64,000 nt of DNA, taken from positions 744,001 to 808,000 of the forward strand of contig NZ_JBAWKA010000002.1 of NCBI RefSeq assembly GCF_043876815.1, in the 5' to 3' direction. Each line of letters starts with the position of its first letter. Position 1 is the stretch's first letter. Under the pieces are notes generated by a model. That model ran no database searches and was not told the origin of the DNA. It saw only the letters and a list, made by a program, of their open reading frames with translations. The translations under genes and the position numbers were made by a program. The DNA comes from Gaetbulibacter_A sp043876815. Its GTDB lineage: Bacteria; Bacteroidota; Bacteroidia; Flavobacteriales; Flavobacteriaceae. Of the stretch, positions 36,219 to 44,739 are shown in pieces.

Positions 36219-37553
36219 ATGACAACACGAAGAAATTTTATAAAGAAAACTACAATGGCCGGCACAGCGATCACTTTAGGTGGCTCGGCCATGGCAATGA
36301 GTGCAAAAAGTTATAATAATATCATTGGGTCCAACGAAAGACTGAATGTGGCTATCGTCGGATTAGGGCGACGTGTAAAGGCGTTCTATCCTCCAATTGG
36401 GGCTAAGGAAAGTAATGTGAAGTTGTTGTATTTGTGTGATGTGATGGAGAGTCAACGACTCAAGGCGTCGAAAGCCATTAGAGAACATATAAACTACGAT
36501 CCAAAATTAGAAAATGACATTCGTAAGGTATTGGACGACAAGAATGTGGATATATTGATCAATGCAACACCAGATCATTGGCACGCACCAGGTTCGATTA
36601 TGGCGATTAAAGCAGGAAAGCATGTTTATGTGGAAAAACCATGTAGCCATAACATGCACGAAAACGAACAGCTAGTGAGTGCGGCTGGACATTATAACAA
36701 GATTGTACAAATGGGAAACCAACAACGTTCTTCAAAACATACCATTGAAATTATGAATGAAATTCATAACGGCGCTATTGGAAAACCTTACTCAGCCTTG
36801 GCTTTTTACACTAACGGAAGAGGTGAAGTACCATTACAGCAAAAGGCTGCAGTACCTCAAGGATTAGACTGGGAATTATGGCAGGGTCCGGTACCCAGAC
36901 GAGATTACACTTCTGAAACTTGGAATTATAATTGGCATTGGTACGGCTGGGATTATGGTACAGCCGAGGCCGGAAATAACGGAACTCATGAAATGGATGT
37001 GGCGCGTTGGGCACTTCAGGTCGATTTTCCTAAGCACGTTGATGTTGAGGCTGAAAAGCGTCAGTTTCCGGGTGATGGCTGGGAAATGTATGATGATATG
37101 TTGGCCACGTTTAAATTTAAAGATAACAAAGTCATTAAGTGGGATGGAAAATCTCGAAATGGCTATGAAACTTATGGTGCCGGTCGTGGAACGATTATTT
37201 ACGGGACAGATGGATCTGTTTGGGTAGATCGAAATAAATATATTCACTACGATCGTAAAGGGAAGGTCGTAAAAAAATACGATTCAGGGAACAACGAGGC
37301 TGGGACAGCGCTTGGTGGAGGAGGTGGTATGTCTACTACCCATGTTCAAAATCTTTTTGAGAGCATACGTGGTAAAGCCCAATTAAATGCTCCTATAGAC
37401 GATGCCAGTAAAAGTATGGCCATGGTACACTATGCCAACATAGCATTCCGAATAAACAAAGGTTTTGATGTTGATGAAACCAGTGGTAAAATTTTCGATC
37501 GTGAAGCTATGAAGCTTTGGAGTAGAGCCTATGAACCAGGCTGGGAGATTTAG
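36219..37553 (+). CDS. Gfo/Idh/MocA family oxidoreductase, Tat-exported (first copy)
   Basis: NAD(P)-dependent sugar oxidoreductase of 444 residues. The N-terminus TTRRNFIKKTTMAGTAI is a twin-arginine signal, so the protein probably folds with its cofactor and acts in the periplasm. The Rossmann fold is VAIVGLGRR near residue 45, with the conserved EKPCSHN lysine segment near residue 142. The C-terminal domain includes WNYNWHWYGWDYGTAEAGNNGTHEMDVARW (split around residues 230-265), as in the large PUL-associated subgroup. The start codon is 2 bp after the DUF1080 stop codon. The likely job is oxidation of a glycoside to a keto-glycoside, or the reverse, for the DUF1080 partner. Confidence 0.9.
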   Translation: MTTRRNFIKKTTMAGTAITLGGSAMAMSAKSYNNIIGSNERLNVAIVGLGRRVKAFYPPIGAKESNVKLLYLCDVMESQRLKASKAIREHINYDPKLENDIRKVLDDKNVDILINATPDHWHAPGSIMAIKAGKHVYVEKPCSHNMHENEQLVSAAGHYNKIVQMGNQQRSSKHTIEIMNEIHNGAIGKPYSALAFYTNGRGEVPLQQKAAVPQGLDWELWQGPVPRRDYTSETWNYNWHWYGWDYGTAEAGNNGTHEMDVARWALQVDFPKHVDVEAEKRQFPGDGWEMYDDMLATFKFKDNKVIKWDGKSRNGYETYGAGRGTIIYGTDGSVWVDRNKYIHYDRKGKVVKKYDSGNNEAGTALGGGGGMSTTHVQNLFESIRGKAQLNAPIDDASKSMAMVHYANIAFRINKGFDVDETSGKIFDREAMKLWSRAYEPGWEI

Positions 37554-37591
37554 TTAAATTTAGATCCGAAGTTTTAATTAATAAATTCAAA

Positions 37592-38797
37592 ATGACCCCA
37601 AAGATTGAAAGACGAAAATTTTTGAAAAACACCTCTCTGGCAGTAGGAGGTGTATTGTTGTCGCAGTATATGCTCCACGGCAAAACTGAACCGGAAAATA
37701 GAATTATAAACGATATTCTGAAGATTGGTATAATTGGAACCGGAGCCAGAGGTTCCGGGCATATGAGACTCATAAAGAAAATGGATAATCTAAAAGTTGT
37801 TGCTTTTTGTGATATTATGCCATTCCGATTAAAAGATGCCATGAAATTAGCACCTGACGCTTTAGCTTATAAAGATTACAAACAGTTACTTGATGATAAG
37901 AATGTCGATGCTGTTATTATAGCAACACCATACAGTATGCATGGTAAAATGGCACTCGACAGCTTAGATGCTGGTAAACATGTGTTTTGTGAAAAAACCA
38001 TGGTACGGGGTTATGAAGAAACTCAAATGGTACTGGAAAAAGTAAAACAGGGCAATCTTATTTTCATGACGGGGCATCAACATCGCAGTAGTCCATTGTA
38101 TCAAAAAGTAAAAAAAATAATTGATTCAGGGTATATTGGAGATTTGGTTTCCATTGACTGTCAGTGGAACCGAAATAATAATTGGCGCCGTGTTGTAACG
38201 GATGAAAAATGGGGACGTATGATCAATTGGCGCATGTATCGAGAATATTCCGGAGGTTTGGTAGCCGAGTTGTTATCTCATCAAATCGATATTGCAAATT
38301 GGTATACAGAAAGTCAGTTAACAAAATTCACCGGGATCGGTGGTATCGATTTCTATAAGGACGGAAGAGAAACCTTTGATAATGTCCATGTGAATTGTAA
38401 ATATGAAAACGGGGTAAATCTTTCCTTATCCTCAACTACAGCCAACGCTTATGGTGGTTACCAGATCAAGATTCTTGGTAAGAAAGCAACCATAGTTCTT
38501 ACACGTGAGAAAGGTCATGTATATTCCGAAAACACCAAGGCCGAAAAAAAAGGGCTTGTAGATGGTGTTTCAGGGGCTACTCAGGCCTGGGAATCCGATG
38601 AAGGTTGGTCCATAGATGCGGATGGCACGAATGCTACCCTTTATGCCTTAAAGGATTTTGCTGAAGCAGTTTTTACCAAACAGCAACCCATATCCAATGT
38701 GGAAACGGGAGCTTATGTTTCCAAATCTGTAGATCTTATTCTCGATGCTATTCATTCTCAAAAGGAAAAATTTTGGAGTGATTATCATAAAATCTAA
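37592..38797 (+). CDS. Gfo/Idh/MocA family oxidoreductase, Tat-exported (second copy)
   Basis: The 401 residues begin with a twin-arginine type N-terminus IERRKFLKNTSLAVGG. The Rossmann motif is IGIIGTGARGSGHM, and the catalytic-lysine region is HVFCEKTMVRG. The C-terminal domain contains SGGLVAELLSHQIDIANW, in which the His fits the active-site position of the family. It differs clearly from the preceding copy (shorter, different insertions), so it is not a recent duplicate. The 38-bp gap suggests one transcript. Two oxidoreductases could act at two steps or on two sugars. Confidence 0.9.
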   Translation: MTPKIERRKFLKNTSLAVGGVLLSQYMLHGKTEPENRIINDILKIGIIGTGARGSGHMRLIKKMDNLKVVAFCDIMPFRLKDAMKLAPDALAYKDYKQLLDDKNVDAVIIATPYSMHGKMALDSLDAGKHVFCEKTMVRGYEETQMVLEKVKQGNLIFMTGHQHRSSPLYQKVKKIIDSGYIGDLVSIDCQWNRNNNWRRVVTDEKWGRMINWRMYREYSGGLVAELLSHQIDIANWYTESQLTKFTGIGGIDFYKDGRETFDNVHVNCKYENGVNLSLSSTTANAYGGYQIKILGKKATIVLTREKGHVYSENTKAEKKGLVDGVSGATQAWESDEGWSIDADGTNATLYALKDFAEAVFTKQQPISNVETGAYVSKSVDLILDAIHSQKEKFWSDYHKI

Positions 38798-39335
38798 TTT
38801 GGCTAAGAATTAACGGCAACAAATTTTGAAAAATTATATTGCTTTTCAATTTAAGTTATAAAAAGACAGGGTATTAAGTAAAAGGGAACATGGTATTATT
38901 TAGTTGGTTCTTATGAAACATGTTTCCACAACTATTGTTGGGAACCTTTTGATAGGTTTAATAACCCTGTGCAGGAGTTTTCTTCCTCAATAAAAAGGTT
39001 GAATATAAAATGGGTCTGTTAGAGTATAATTTTGATATGGCACAACTAAAAAACTTTGTGGAGATTGAAATAATCAGGATGCTGATTTTCTATTATGTAA
39101 ATTGGGCATGGTACAAACAATCATTTAATGCACATAACCTTAAAGGCTCAAAGCGTTTTTTTCTAAATAATGGACCAGTTAATTATTTTCCCACCATGCT
39201 GAATCTTAATTCCCAATCAAGAAGGCTGGAATAGAAAGGCGTTTAAAATGGAAACTGGGAATAAAAGGGATGGTTGTTATACTCTATAAAAAGTTAATAA
39301 AGTATTAATTTAAATTAAATCTTTGATAATAAGTT
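38798..39335. other. Gap with no intact gene; contains a decayed fragment
   Basis: No convincing gene is present in 538 bases. A 74-codon frame at 39010-39234 has no recognisable domain. The first third holds the open but start-less fragment 38882-39022, annotated separately. Confidence 0.5.
38882..39022 (+). pseudogene. Decayed glycosidase-like fragment
   Basis: After an in-frame TAA, 46 open codons without ATG encode KGTWYYLVGSYETCFHNYCW and then FNNPVQEFSSSIKRLNIKW before a TAG. The GTWYYLVGSYE string resembles the repeated beta-strands of five-bladed glycoside hydrolases (GH43/GH32 style). The parent gene is lost. The adjacent frame at 39010 may continue it after a frameshift (it contains FYYVNWAWYKQSF). 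Confidence 0.35.
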
Positions 39336-41204
39336 ATGATATTAAAACTCAATCATGTAATCCTTACCACAAGTTTACTGGTGATAGCAACACATTTCAC
39401 CTTTGGCCAGAAACCTGACCCTAATATTCCACCACCAAATATTTTATGGATTGTTAGTGAAGATAATAGTCCTTTGTTAGGTTGTTATGGGGATGGCTTT
39501 GCGACAACTCCAGTTCTTGATCAAATGGCTAAAGAAGGCGTTTTATACGAAAATGCCTTTGCTACTGCACCTGTTTGCGCGCCTGCGCGCTCAGCGTTGA
39601 TCACAGGAATGTATCCCACTACAACAGGGACGTTAAACATGCGAAGTACCTATGAAATCCCTGATTTTATTGAGATGTTCCCTAAGTATTTAAGAGCTGC
39701 CGGGTATTACACCACAAACAATGCAAAAACAGATTATAATATTGCTTATTCTGAGAATTTAATGAAAGAAGCCTGGGATGAATCAAGCGATAAAGCGACT
39801 TATAAGGATAGAAAAGAAGGTCAGCCTTTTTTTGCAGTCTTTAATTTAGGAGAAACTCATGAAGGCAAGATTCACACATCAGTGGACACCTTAATTCACG
39901 ATCCTGAAAAAGTACCTCTTCCCGCATATCATCCTAGTACCATGGAAATGAAACAGGATTGGGCTCAGTATTATGATAATGTTACTATGATGGATACCCA
40001 TGTAGGTAGAATTTTAGAAGAGCTTAAAACGGAAGGACTTGCCGATAATACTATTGTGTTTTATTATAGCGATCACGGAGGCGTTTTGGGACGCAGCAAA
40101 AGGTTTGTTTACGAATCGGGCTTGAGAGTGCCTTTGATCATTAGATTTCCAAAAAAGTACCAATATTTAGCTCCAGATTTACCCGGCTCACGTACAGATA
40201 GATTAGTTTCCTTTGTTGATTTTGGTCCAACAGTTCTTAGTTTGGCCGGAGTAAAAGTTCCGGAATACATGCAGGGAAAGGCTTTTTTAGGATTTCAAAA
40301 TCAAAAACCAAAGACCTATACCTTTGGAGTCAGAGGACGGATGGACGAAACTATTGATATGATGCGTAGTACCAGAGATAAGCGTTATCGCTACATCAGC
40401 AATTTTATGCCGCATAAAATATATGGGCAATATCTGGAATACTTATGGCGGGCTCCCTCTATGGCCTCCTGGCAAAAAGCATGTGAGACTGGAAATTGTA
40501 ATGATACGCAATTAGAATTTTGGAAACCGAAACCACCAGAAGAGCTATATGATGTAATTAATGATCCTGATAATGTTATTAATCTGGCCAAAGATCCCAA
40601 GTATAAAAAGGTTTTGGAACGCATGCGAAAGGTAACAAATAACTTTTGTTTAGAAACCAGAGATACCGGGTTTTTTCCGGAAGCTGAATTGGTAGCTCGA
40701 GCTCAACAGGAGAATAGCACGATTTACGACATGATGCAGAAAAAATCCTTACCGATGAAACATATTATCAATACGGCAATCTTGGCTAGAACCGGCGATC
40801 TGGAAAATTTAAGGGTCTTAATGAATAAGATGCGTAACAAAGAAGCAGTAGTTCGCTATTGGGCAGTTACCGGTTGTATCATTTTAAAAGGCAAGTCATT
40901 ACCAGCGAAAAGGGAGATTTTAAAACTTTTAAAAGATGAATCGCCAAGTGTTCGAATTGCTGCTTCTGAAGCTCTATATTATTTAGGAGAAATAGAAATG
41001 GGATTGAAGACACTGGAAAAATCTCTAAGTAGTGATCACATAATGGTTAGGGTTGAAGCACTGAATGTTCTACGTTTGTATGGAAAAGATGCTAAATCCG
41101 CTCTGGATTCAGTAAAGGGACTTTTAAAAGGGAAAAGCCCGAAGGATAGATCCTATGACCTAAGATCAGCCCGAGACTTTATTAAAGAAGTAGAAGGTGC
41201 ATGA
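39336..41204 (+). CDS. S1 family sulfatase with C-terminal HEAT repeats
   Basis: The 622 residues begin with a signal peptide (to about TFGQ). The formylglycine site is Cys81 in CAPARSALITGMYPTTTGT. The first metal site is SEDNSPLLGCYGD and the second is YYSDHGGV. The catalytic part resembles the N-sulfoglucosamine-sulfohydrolase-like branch of S1 sulfatases. Residues about 485-620 form three or four HEAT repeats (VVRYWAVTGCIIL, SVRIAASEALYYLG, MVRVEALNVLRLYG), an appended protein- or glycan-interaction surface known in some sulfatases. It closes the plus-strand part of the PUL. No motif is missing. Confidence 0.93.
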   Translation: MILKLNHVILTTSLLVIATHFTFGQKPDPNIPPPNILWIVSEDNSPLLGCYGDGFATTPVLDQMAKEGVLYENAFATAPVCAPARSALITGMYPTTTGTLNMRSTYEIPDFIEMFPKYLRAAGYYTTNNAKTDYNIAYSENLMKEAWDESSDKATYKDRKEGQPFFAVFNLGETHEGKIHTSVDTLIHDPEKVPLPAYHPSTMEMKQDWAQYYDNVTMMDTHVGRILEELKTEGLADNTIVFYYSDHGGVLGRSKRFVYESGLRVPLIIRFPKKYQYLAPDLPGSRTDRLVSFVDFGPTVLSLAGVKVPEYMQGKAFLGFQNQKPKTYTFGVRGRMDETIDMMRSTRDKRYRYISNFMPHKIYGQYLEYLWRAPSMASWQKACETGNCNDTQLEFWKPKPPEELYDVINDPDNVINLAKDPKYKKVLERMRKVTNNFCLETRDTGFFPEAELVARAQQENSTIYDMMQKKSLPMKHIINTAILARTGDLENLRVLMNKMRNKEAVVRYWAVTGCIILKGKSLPAKREILKLLKDESPSVRIAASEALYYLGEIEMGLKTLEKSLSSDHIMVRVEALNVLRLYGKDAKSALDSVKGLLKGKSPKDRSYDLRSARDFIKEVEGA

Positions 41205-41499
41205 TTTCTTTTCAATTAGTGAAAATATCATGTCGTTTTTCAATTTTAATAGGCTTAAAAAAATTGGATATATTAAAGTTATTATTAATCAAATAATAAT
41301 TTTGTGATTCATTCTTTACACACATTTTTGGTTTAAGGTGTTACAACGGTTAGTATATAAAAAATAGGTGACTTCGAAGCACCAAACTTTCGCATAAACA
41401 CATAGTTTGATAGGAGCCAAAAGCTTTGAATTTAGCAGTATCTCGCCTGTTTTTTATATACATAGTTAGCAGTTCGGGTTTCTTCTTTTCACTCCTAAT
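41205..41499. repeat. Intergenic region with second cassette-like palindromic element
   Basis: No gene is seen. GTATATAAAAAATAGG at 41353-41368 pairs with CCTGTTTTTTATATAC at 41446-41461 (15 of 16, the exception a possible G:U pair). Outside these arms lie TTACAACGGTTA (41341-41352) and TAGTTAGCAGTTCGG (41463-41477), which are partly complementary. The plan matches the element at 1985-2115. Confidence 0.55.
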
Positions 41500-41982
41500 T
41501 TACAAGGATTTTAAGAATTGAATATAAGCTTCCCCCCTTGATTCTGCTATAAAGTCAAAAGTGTAAATAGAAACGCTCATTATTATTAGCCCGACTGCAA
41601 GACCTTTAATAAGTTCATTACGCCAAAAGATAATAGTCAAAGCCAAGCCAATTATAAAAAACACTATTTCAACTTTTCTTATAATGTTGAAGCTCTTCAT
41701 TACTTTCTCCATTCTTGGTATTTCTTCAACCTGGATATTTTGAGGTGTATTTCTATAAAAAGTGGTAACTCGTTCAATATCTGTTGAAGCTCTCAAAATC
41801 ACGCCAACACAAATGACCAAAAGCAGAATTGATAGTGGAATGGTAGCATAAGCCATCCCCTTTAGAAAGGCCTTTTGCTGAAACAGAAAAAAGATTGATG
41901 AAGCAATTAATATCATCGAAGCAATTGCACCAATCGTGCATTGAAATTTTTCACCATTGAAGTAAGTTACGATACTATCCAT
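41500..41982 (-). CDS. Unknown membrane protein, 160 aa
   Basis: Four probable membrane helices are present (near residues 15-36, 43-65, 107-127 and 130-150), with a polar loop TDIERVTTFYRNTPQNIQVEE between the second and third. I do not recognise the family. ATG 41982 overlaps the end of the upstream gene by 8 bp (GGATGGATAG), which is preferred over a longer in-frame start at 42051. Together with that gene it lies divergent to a MerR-type regulator and is probably its target. Confidence 0.7.
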   Translation of the reverse strand: MDSIVTYFNGEKFQCTIGAIASMILIASSIFFLFQQKAFLKGMAYATIPLSILLLVICVGVILRASTDIERVTTFYRNTPQNIQVEEIPRMEKVMKSFNIIRKVEIVFFIIGLALTIIFWRNELIKGLAVGLIIMSVSIYTFDFIAESRGEAYIQFLKSL

Positions 41983-42382
41983 CCGTTTTTGCTTTATTAA
42001 TGGCGATAATAAGAAGAATACCGAAAAAGTAATGAGAAACAATTGCCGCAATTACTGTTGTTTCAGCCAATAAGTTATTGAAAACACCTTCATCTTTCAT
42101 TATCAACCACATAACCCAATCCATAGTTGCACTCGCCATTTGGTAAAACGCAAGTCCTTTTGCAACGCCTAAATGAGGCTTTTTTCTGAAAATCCAAGCC
42201 ATATAACCCATTGTTCCAAGAGACAATCCGATTAATTTGGCAATCCAATGTCCGTCTGGAGATAAATTCCAACCTGTGGCTAATGGAATTAATGAAGGTG
42301 GTAGCATAGCCGCTGCAAAGTAGAAAAACTCCAATATGGCAACAGCTGTAAATAAAAATTTTAAGTCTGTTAATCTGTTCAT
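41975..42382 (-). CDS. Unknown four-helix membrane protein, 135 aa
   Basis: Small integral membrane protein with helices near residues 8-30, 45-65, 75-95 and 108-130. A conserved-looking WNLSPDGHWIAKLIGLSLG segment occupies the first loop. It is reminiscent of small flavobacterial membrane proteins of unknown function. It is the first gene of a two-gene unit, its stop codon overlapping the next start. A perfect dyad 54 bp upstream is likely the MerR operator. Confidence 0.7.
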   Translation of the reverse strand: MNRLTDLKFLFTAVAILEFFYFAAAMLPPSLIPLATGWNLSPDGHWIAKLIGLSLGTMGYMAWIFRKKPHLGVAKGLAFYQMASATMDWVMWLIMKDEGVFNNLLAETTVIAAIVSHYFFGILLIIAINKAKTDG

Positions 42383-42435
42383 ACGAATATTTTTTGTTGA
42401 GAATCCAAATATCTGTCTTAAATTTGAAACCTACA

Positions 42436-42457
42436 AGTATAGAGTATGGTCTATACT
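42436..42457. promoter_or_regulatory. Likely MerR-type operator between divergent genes
   Basis: A perfect dyad AGTATAGA-N6-TCTATACT lies between the merR-like gene (ATG 42488) and the membrane protein genes (ATG 42382). MerR-family regulators bind such dyads inside the promoter spacer. It excludes the upstream ATG at 42446 as the regulator start because that would lie inside the dyad. Confidence 0.6.
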
Positions 42458-42487
42458 TTATATTTTTTTTTAACAAATAATTTGGTA

Positions 42488-42850
42488 ATGTTAATAAGTG
42501 AATTAGCGAAAAGGACAGGTGTATCAATTCATACTCTGCGGTACTATGAAAATTATGGATTGTTTAAGGGTGAAAATGATAAAACAGTAAAGACAAATAA
42601 TTACAAACAATACGATGAAAGTCTGATTGAAAAGATTCAATTAATTAAGGAGGGGAAGGAAATTGGCTTTACCTTATCGGAAATAAAGAATTTATTGGAA
42701 GACTGGTTTAACAATCAATTATCAGAAGAAAAGAAAATTGAAGCTTTGCAAGTTAAAATCATTGAAATTGACTCTAAAATCAAACAATTCAAGCGTGTTA
42801 AAAAAATGCTTATCGAAGGCATTCAAGATGTAAAAGACGGTAAATGTTGA
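42488..42850 (+). CDS. MerR family transcriptional regulator
   Basis: This 120-residue regulator has the N-terminal winged HTH typical of MerR: LISELAKRTGVSIHTLRYYE, followed by the recognition wing and a long dimerisation helix (KIEALQVKIIEIDSKIKQFKRVKKML). The C-terminus is short and ends in KDGKC. The single terminal cysteine does not form a clear metal site, so the inducer is unknown. ATG 42488 gives the canonical N-terminus. It is divergent from two small membrane protein genes with a perfect dyad between them. Confidence 0.88.
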   Translation: MLISELAKRTGVSIHTLRYYENYGLFKGENDKTVKTNNYKQYDESLIEKIQLIKEGKEIGFTLSEIKNLLEDWFNNQLSEEKKIEALQVKIIEIDSKIKQFKRVKKMLIEGIQDVKDGKC

Positions 42851-43012
42851 TCGGTTTTATCTGACCGCTAGCGTCTTGCAATTCGGTATGAAGGGGATTG
42901 AGTGTTGTTTACTATCAAATCGAGATAAAGCCAAAACAGGCTAAAACTGCTCCAATAATGCACTTCACCGCTTTTTGCTATATTTTTTGTTCTACAATCG
43001 TATTTTCATATT
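42851..43012. other. Short gap with half of a cassette-like border
   Basis: Just after the MerR stop codon, GACCGCTAGCGTCTTGCAATTCGG at about 42863-42886 resembles the GCTAGACCGTT/GTTAGCAGTT right-hand boxes of the elements at 2100 and 41465. Nothing else is recognised. Confidence 0.3.
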
Positions 43013-44404
43013 TCAATCCTCATATTCAGGGTTTAACTTTCTGGGAATTGGGGCTTTTGTTTCATTCCACCATTTTTTTAGGTAATCCATCATTTCTTCC
43101 TTTTTCTCAGGTTCTTTTATTGCAAGATTATTTCTTTCTCCAATGTCTTGTGCCAAGTTATAAAGTTCAACTTCATCATTTTCAAAATAATAATGTAGCT
43201 TCCATTCCCCATATCTTATTACAGAACCTGGGCGCGTTCTAAATAAAGAATCACGATTTTCATTATTATTTACATTATATGCTTGTAAATAAATTGGGAA
43301 ATGCCAATATAAGGGGCGATCTAATTTTTCTGTTTTTCCTTCTAAAATTGAAGAGAGGTTAATGCCATCAAATTCAAATTGATTATCATTGATTCCTGCA
43401 TAGTGTAAAATTGTTGGAAATATGTCTAAATTAGTTATCGAGATACTGATTTTTGAATGCGACTTAATTTTGTCCTTATATACAAAGAAAAATGGTTCTC
43501 GAATACCGCCTTCATAATAGCTTCCTTTACCAGCTCTCAAGGGAGGTTGTTTGGTTATACCATATAATCCCCCATTATCAGAGGTAAAAACTATTAATGT
43601 ATTATCAAGTATTCCTTTATTCCTCAATTTTTTAATTAATAATCCAATATTTCTATCAAGGTTTTCTACCATAGTAGCATATTTCGCATTATTCTGACCA
43701 TTTGATCCTGGTTTTTGATTATATTTTTCAAATAAACTAATTACTGGATTAATCGGAGTATGTACAGCATAAGGAGAATAATAGAGAAAGAATGGAGACG
43801 AAACGGTATCAACAAATGCGATGGTTTTTTCCATTATCAGATCGGTCAAGTAATCATCATCACCTCCTTTAATATTTACATTTTTATATGGTGGGTAATA
43901 GCTTTTAGGATGTCCATTATGTCCACCACCTATATTTTTATCAAAACCATATTCTAATGGATTATCGCTTAAATGCCATTTACCTGCATGGCAAGTTGTA
44001 TAACCATTTAATTTTAATACCTCAGGAATAATTTTATGCTTTTTATCTAATGTCTTAGTGTTTTCGATAGGAATCAGTTTTCGGTGTTTTGAAGCACCCC
44101 TTTCAGAAGAACCAACTGTATAAATTCCATGCCGAGGGGTCCATTTACCAGTCATTAAACATGCTCTACTAGGCGCACAATTCGCTGAGGCTGCATATCC
44201 ATCAGTAAATACCATTCCAGAGGCTGATAATTTATCAATATTGGGAGTCTCATAATAATCACTCCCCATAAAACCTGCATCTTTCCAGCCCATATCGTCA
44301 ATATTTATTATGACAATGTTGGGTTTAATTTCATCTGTGGCATTGTTGCTATGGCAACTAAATGAAATAACTAAAGCCATTGTAATAATTATTGTAAATC
44401 TCAT
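43013..44404 (-). CDS. S1 family sulfatase, lipoprotein (third sulfatase)
   Basis: The 463 residues begin with a lipobox ISFSC (Cys17). The metal site is NIDDMGWKDAGFMGSDYYET, the formylglycine Cys76 is in CAPSRACLMTGKWTPRHG, and the second site is TSDNGG. HAGKWHLSDNPLEYGFDKN is the classical conserved loop. At about 460 residues it is typical of exo-acting S1 sulfatases. It is separated from the main PUL by the MerR module, yet it is clearly the same functional type, so it is probably part of the original locus. Confidence 0.94.
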   Translation of the reverse strand: MRFTIIITMALVISFSCHSNNATDEIKPNIVIINIDDMGWKDAGFMGSDYYETPNIDKLSASGMVFTDGYAASANCAPSRACLMTGKWTPRHGIYTVGSSERGASKHRKLIPIENTKTLDKKHKIIPEVLKLNGYTTCHAGKWHLSDNPLEYGFDKNIGGGHNGHPKSYYPPYKNVNIKGGDDDYLTDLIMEKTIAFVDTVSSPFFLYYSPYAVHTPINPVISLFEKYNQKPGSNGQNNAKYATMVENLDRNIGLLIKKLRNKGILDNTLIVFTSDNGGLYGITKQPPLRAGKGSYYEGGIREPFFFVYKDKIKSHSKISISITNLDIFPTILHYAGINDNQFEFDGINLSSILEGKTEKLDRPLYWHFPIYLQAYNVNNNENRDSLFRTRPGSVIRYGEWKLHYYFENDEVELYNLAQDIGERNNLAIKEPEKKEEMMDYLKKWWNETKAPIPRKLNPEYED

Positions 44405-44424
44405 ATTAGTAATTTTTATAAATA

Positions 44425-44739
44425 ATGTTTAAAATTATGTAGCCTTTATTCAGGACGGGTCACATATTGAAAGGCCAATCGTTAAGTCAAAGTTTAAGCA
44501 AACATAAGCTTTTCGATGCAAAGATGATTGCATTAGTTAAGGTGGCCGAGGAAACCAATCAAAACGAATTTATTTTTGAAAGACTTAATCAACAATACAA
44601 TACTGAGGTTCAACAAAAATCAAAAATGTTATCCACGATTATGGAACCTATTATTATTTTAGTTGTAGGTGTTCTAGTTGGCGTGATTCTAGTGGCCATG
44701 TACTTACCAATGTTTAAGTTAAGCAGTGTTTTGGGATAA
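44425..44739 (+). pseudogene. Truncated type II secretion/type IV pilus F-family protein (GspF/PilC)
   Basis: Only the last 90 or so residues of the inner-membrane assembly protein remain: KGQSLSQSLSKHKLFDAKMI, then FERLNQQYN, then the terminal membrane helix EPIIILVVGVLVGVILVAMY with the typical ending LPMFKLSS. A full PilC has about 400 residues. The frame is open only back to 44425 and the sole start is a TTG at 44467, with no upstream domain. It sits at the right-hand border of the PUL, so it looks like a gene broken when the island was inserted or rearranged. Confidence 0.8.

Noticed and set aside
39010..39234. 74-codon frame before the HEAT-repeat sulfatase
   Set aside because: Not accepted as an intact gene; at most a frameshifted continuation of the decayed fragment at 38882-39022.
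41983..42051. Extended N-terminus of the 160-aa membrane protein
   Set aside because: The extension overlaps the upstream gene by 77 bp in another frame; ATG 41982 overlaps by only 8 bp, as is usual for coupled genes.
42446..42487. Upstream ATG for the MerR regulator
   Set aside because: It would add a hydrophobic 14-residue leader and place the start inside the perfect operator dyad. The canonical MerR N-terminus begins at 42488.
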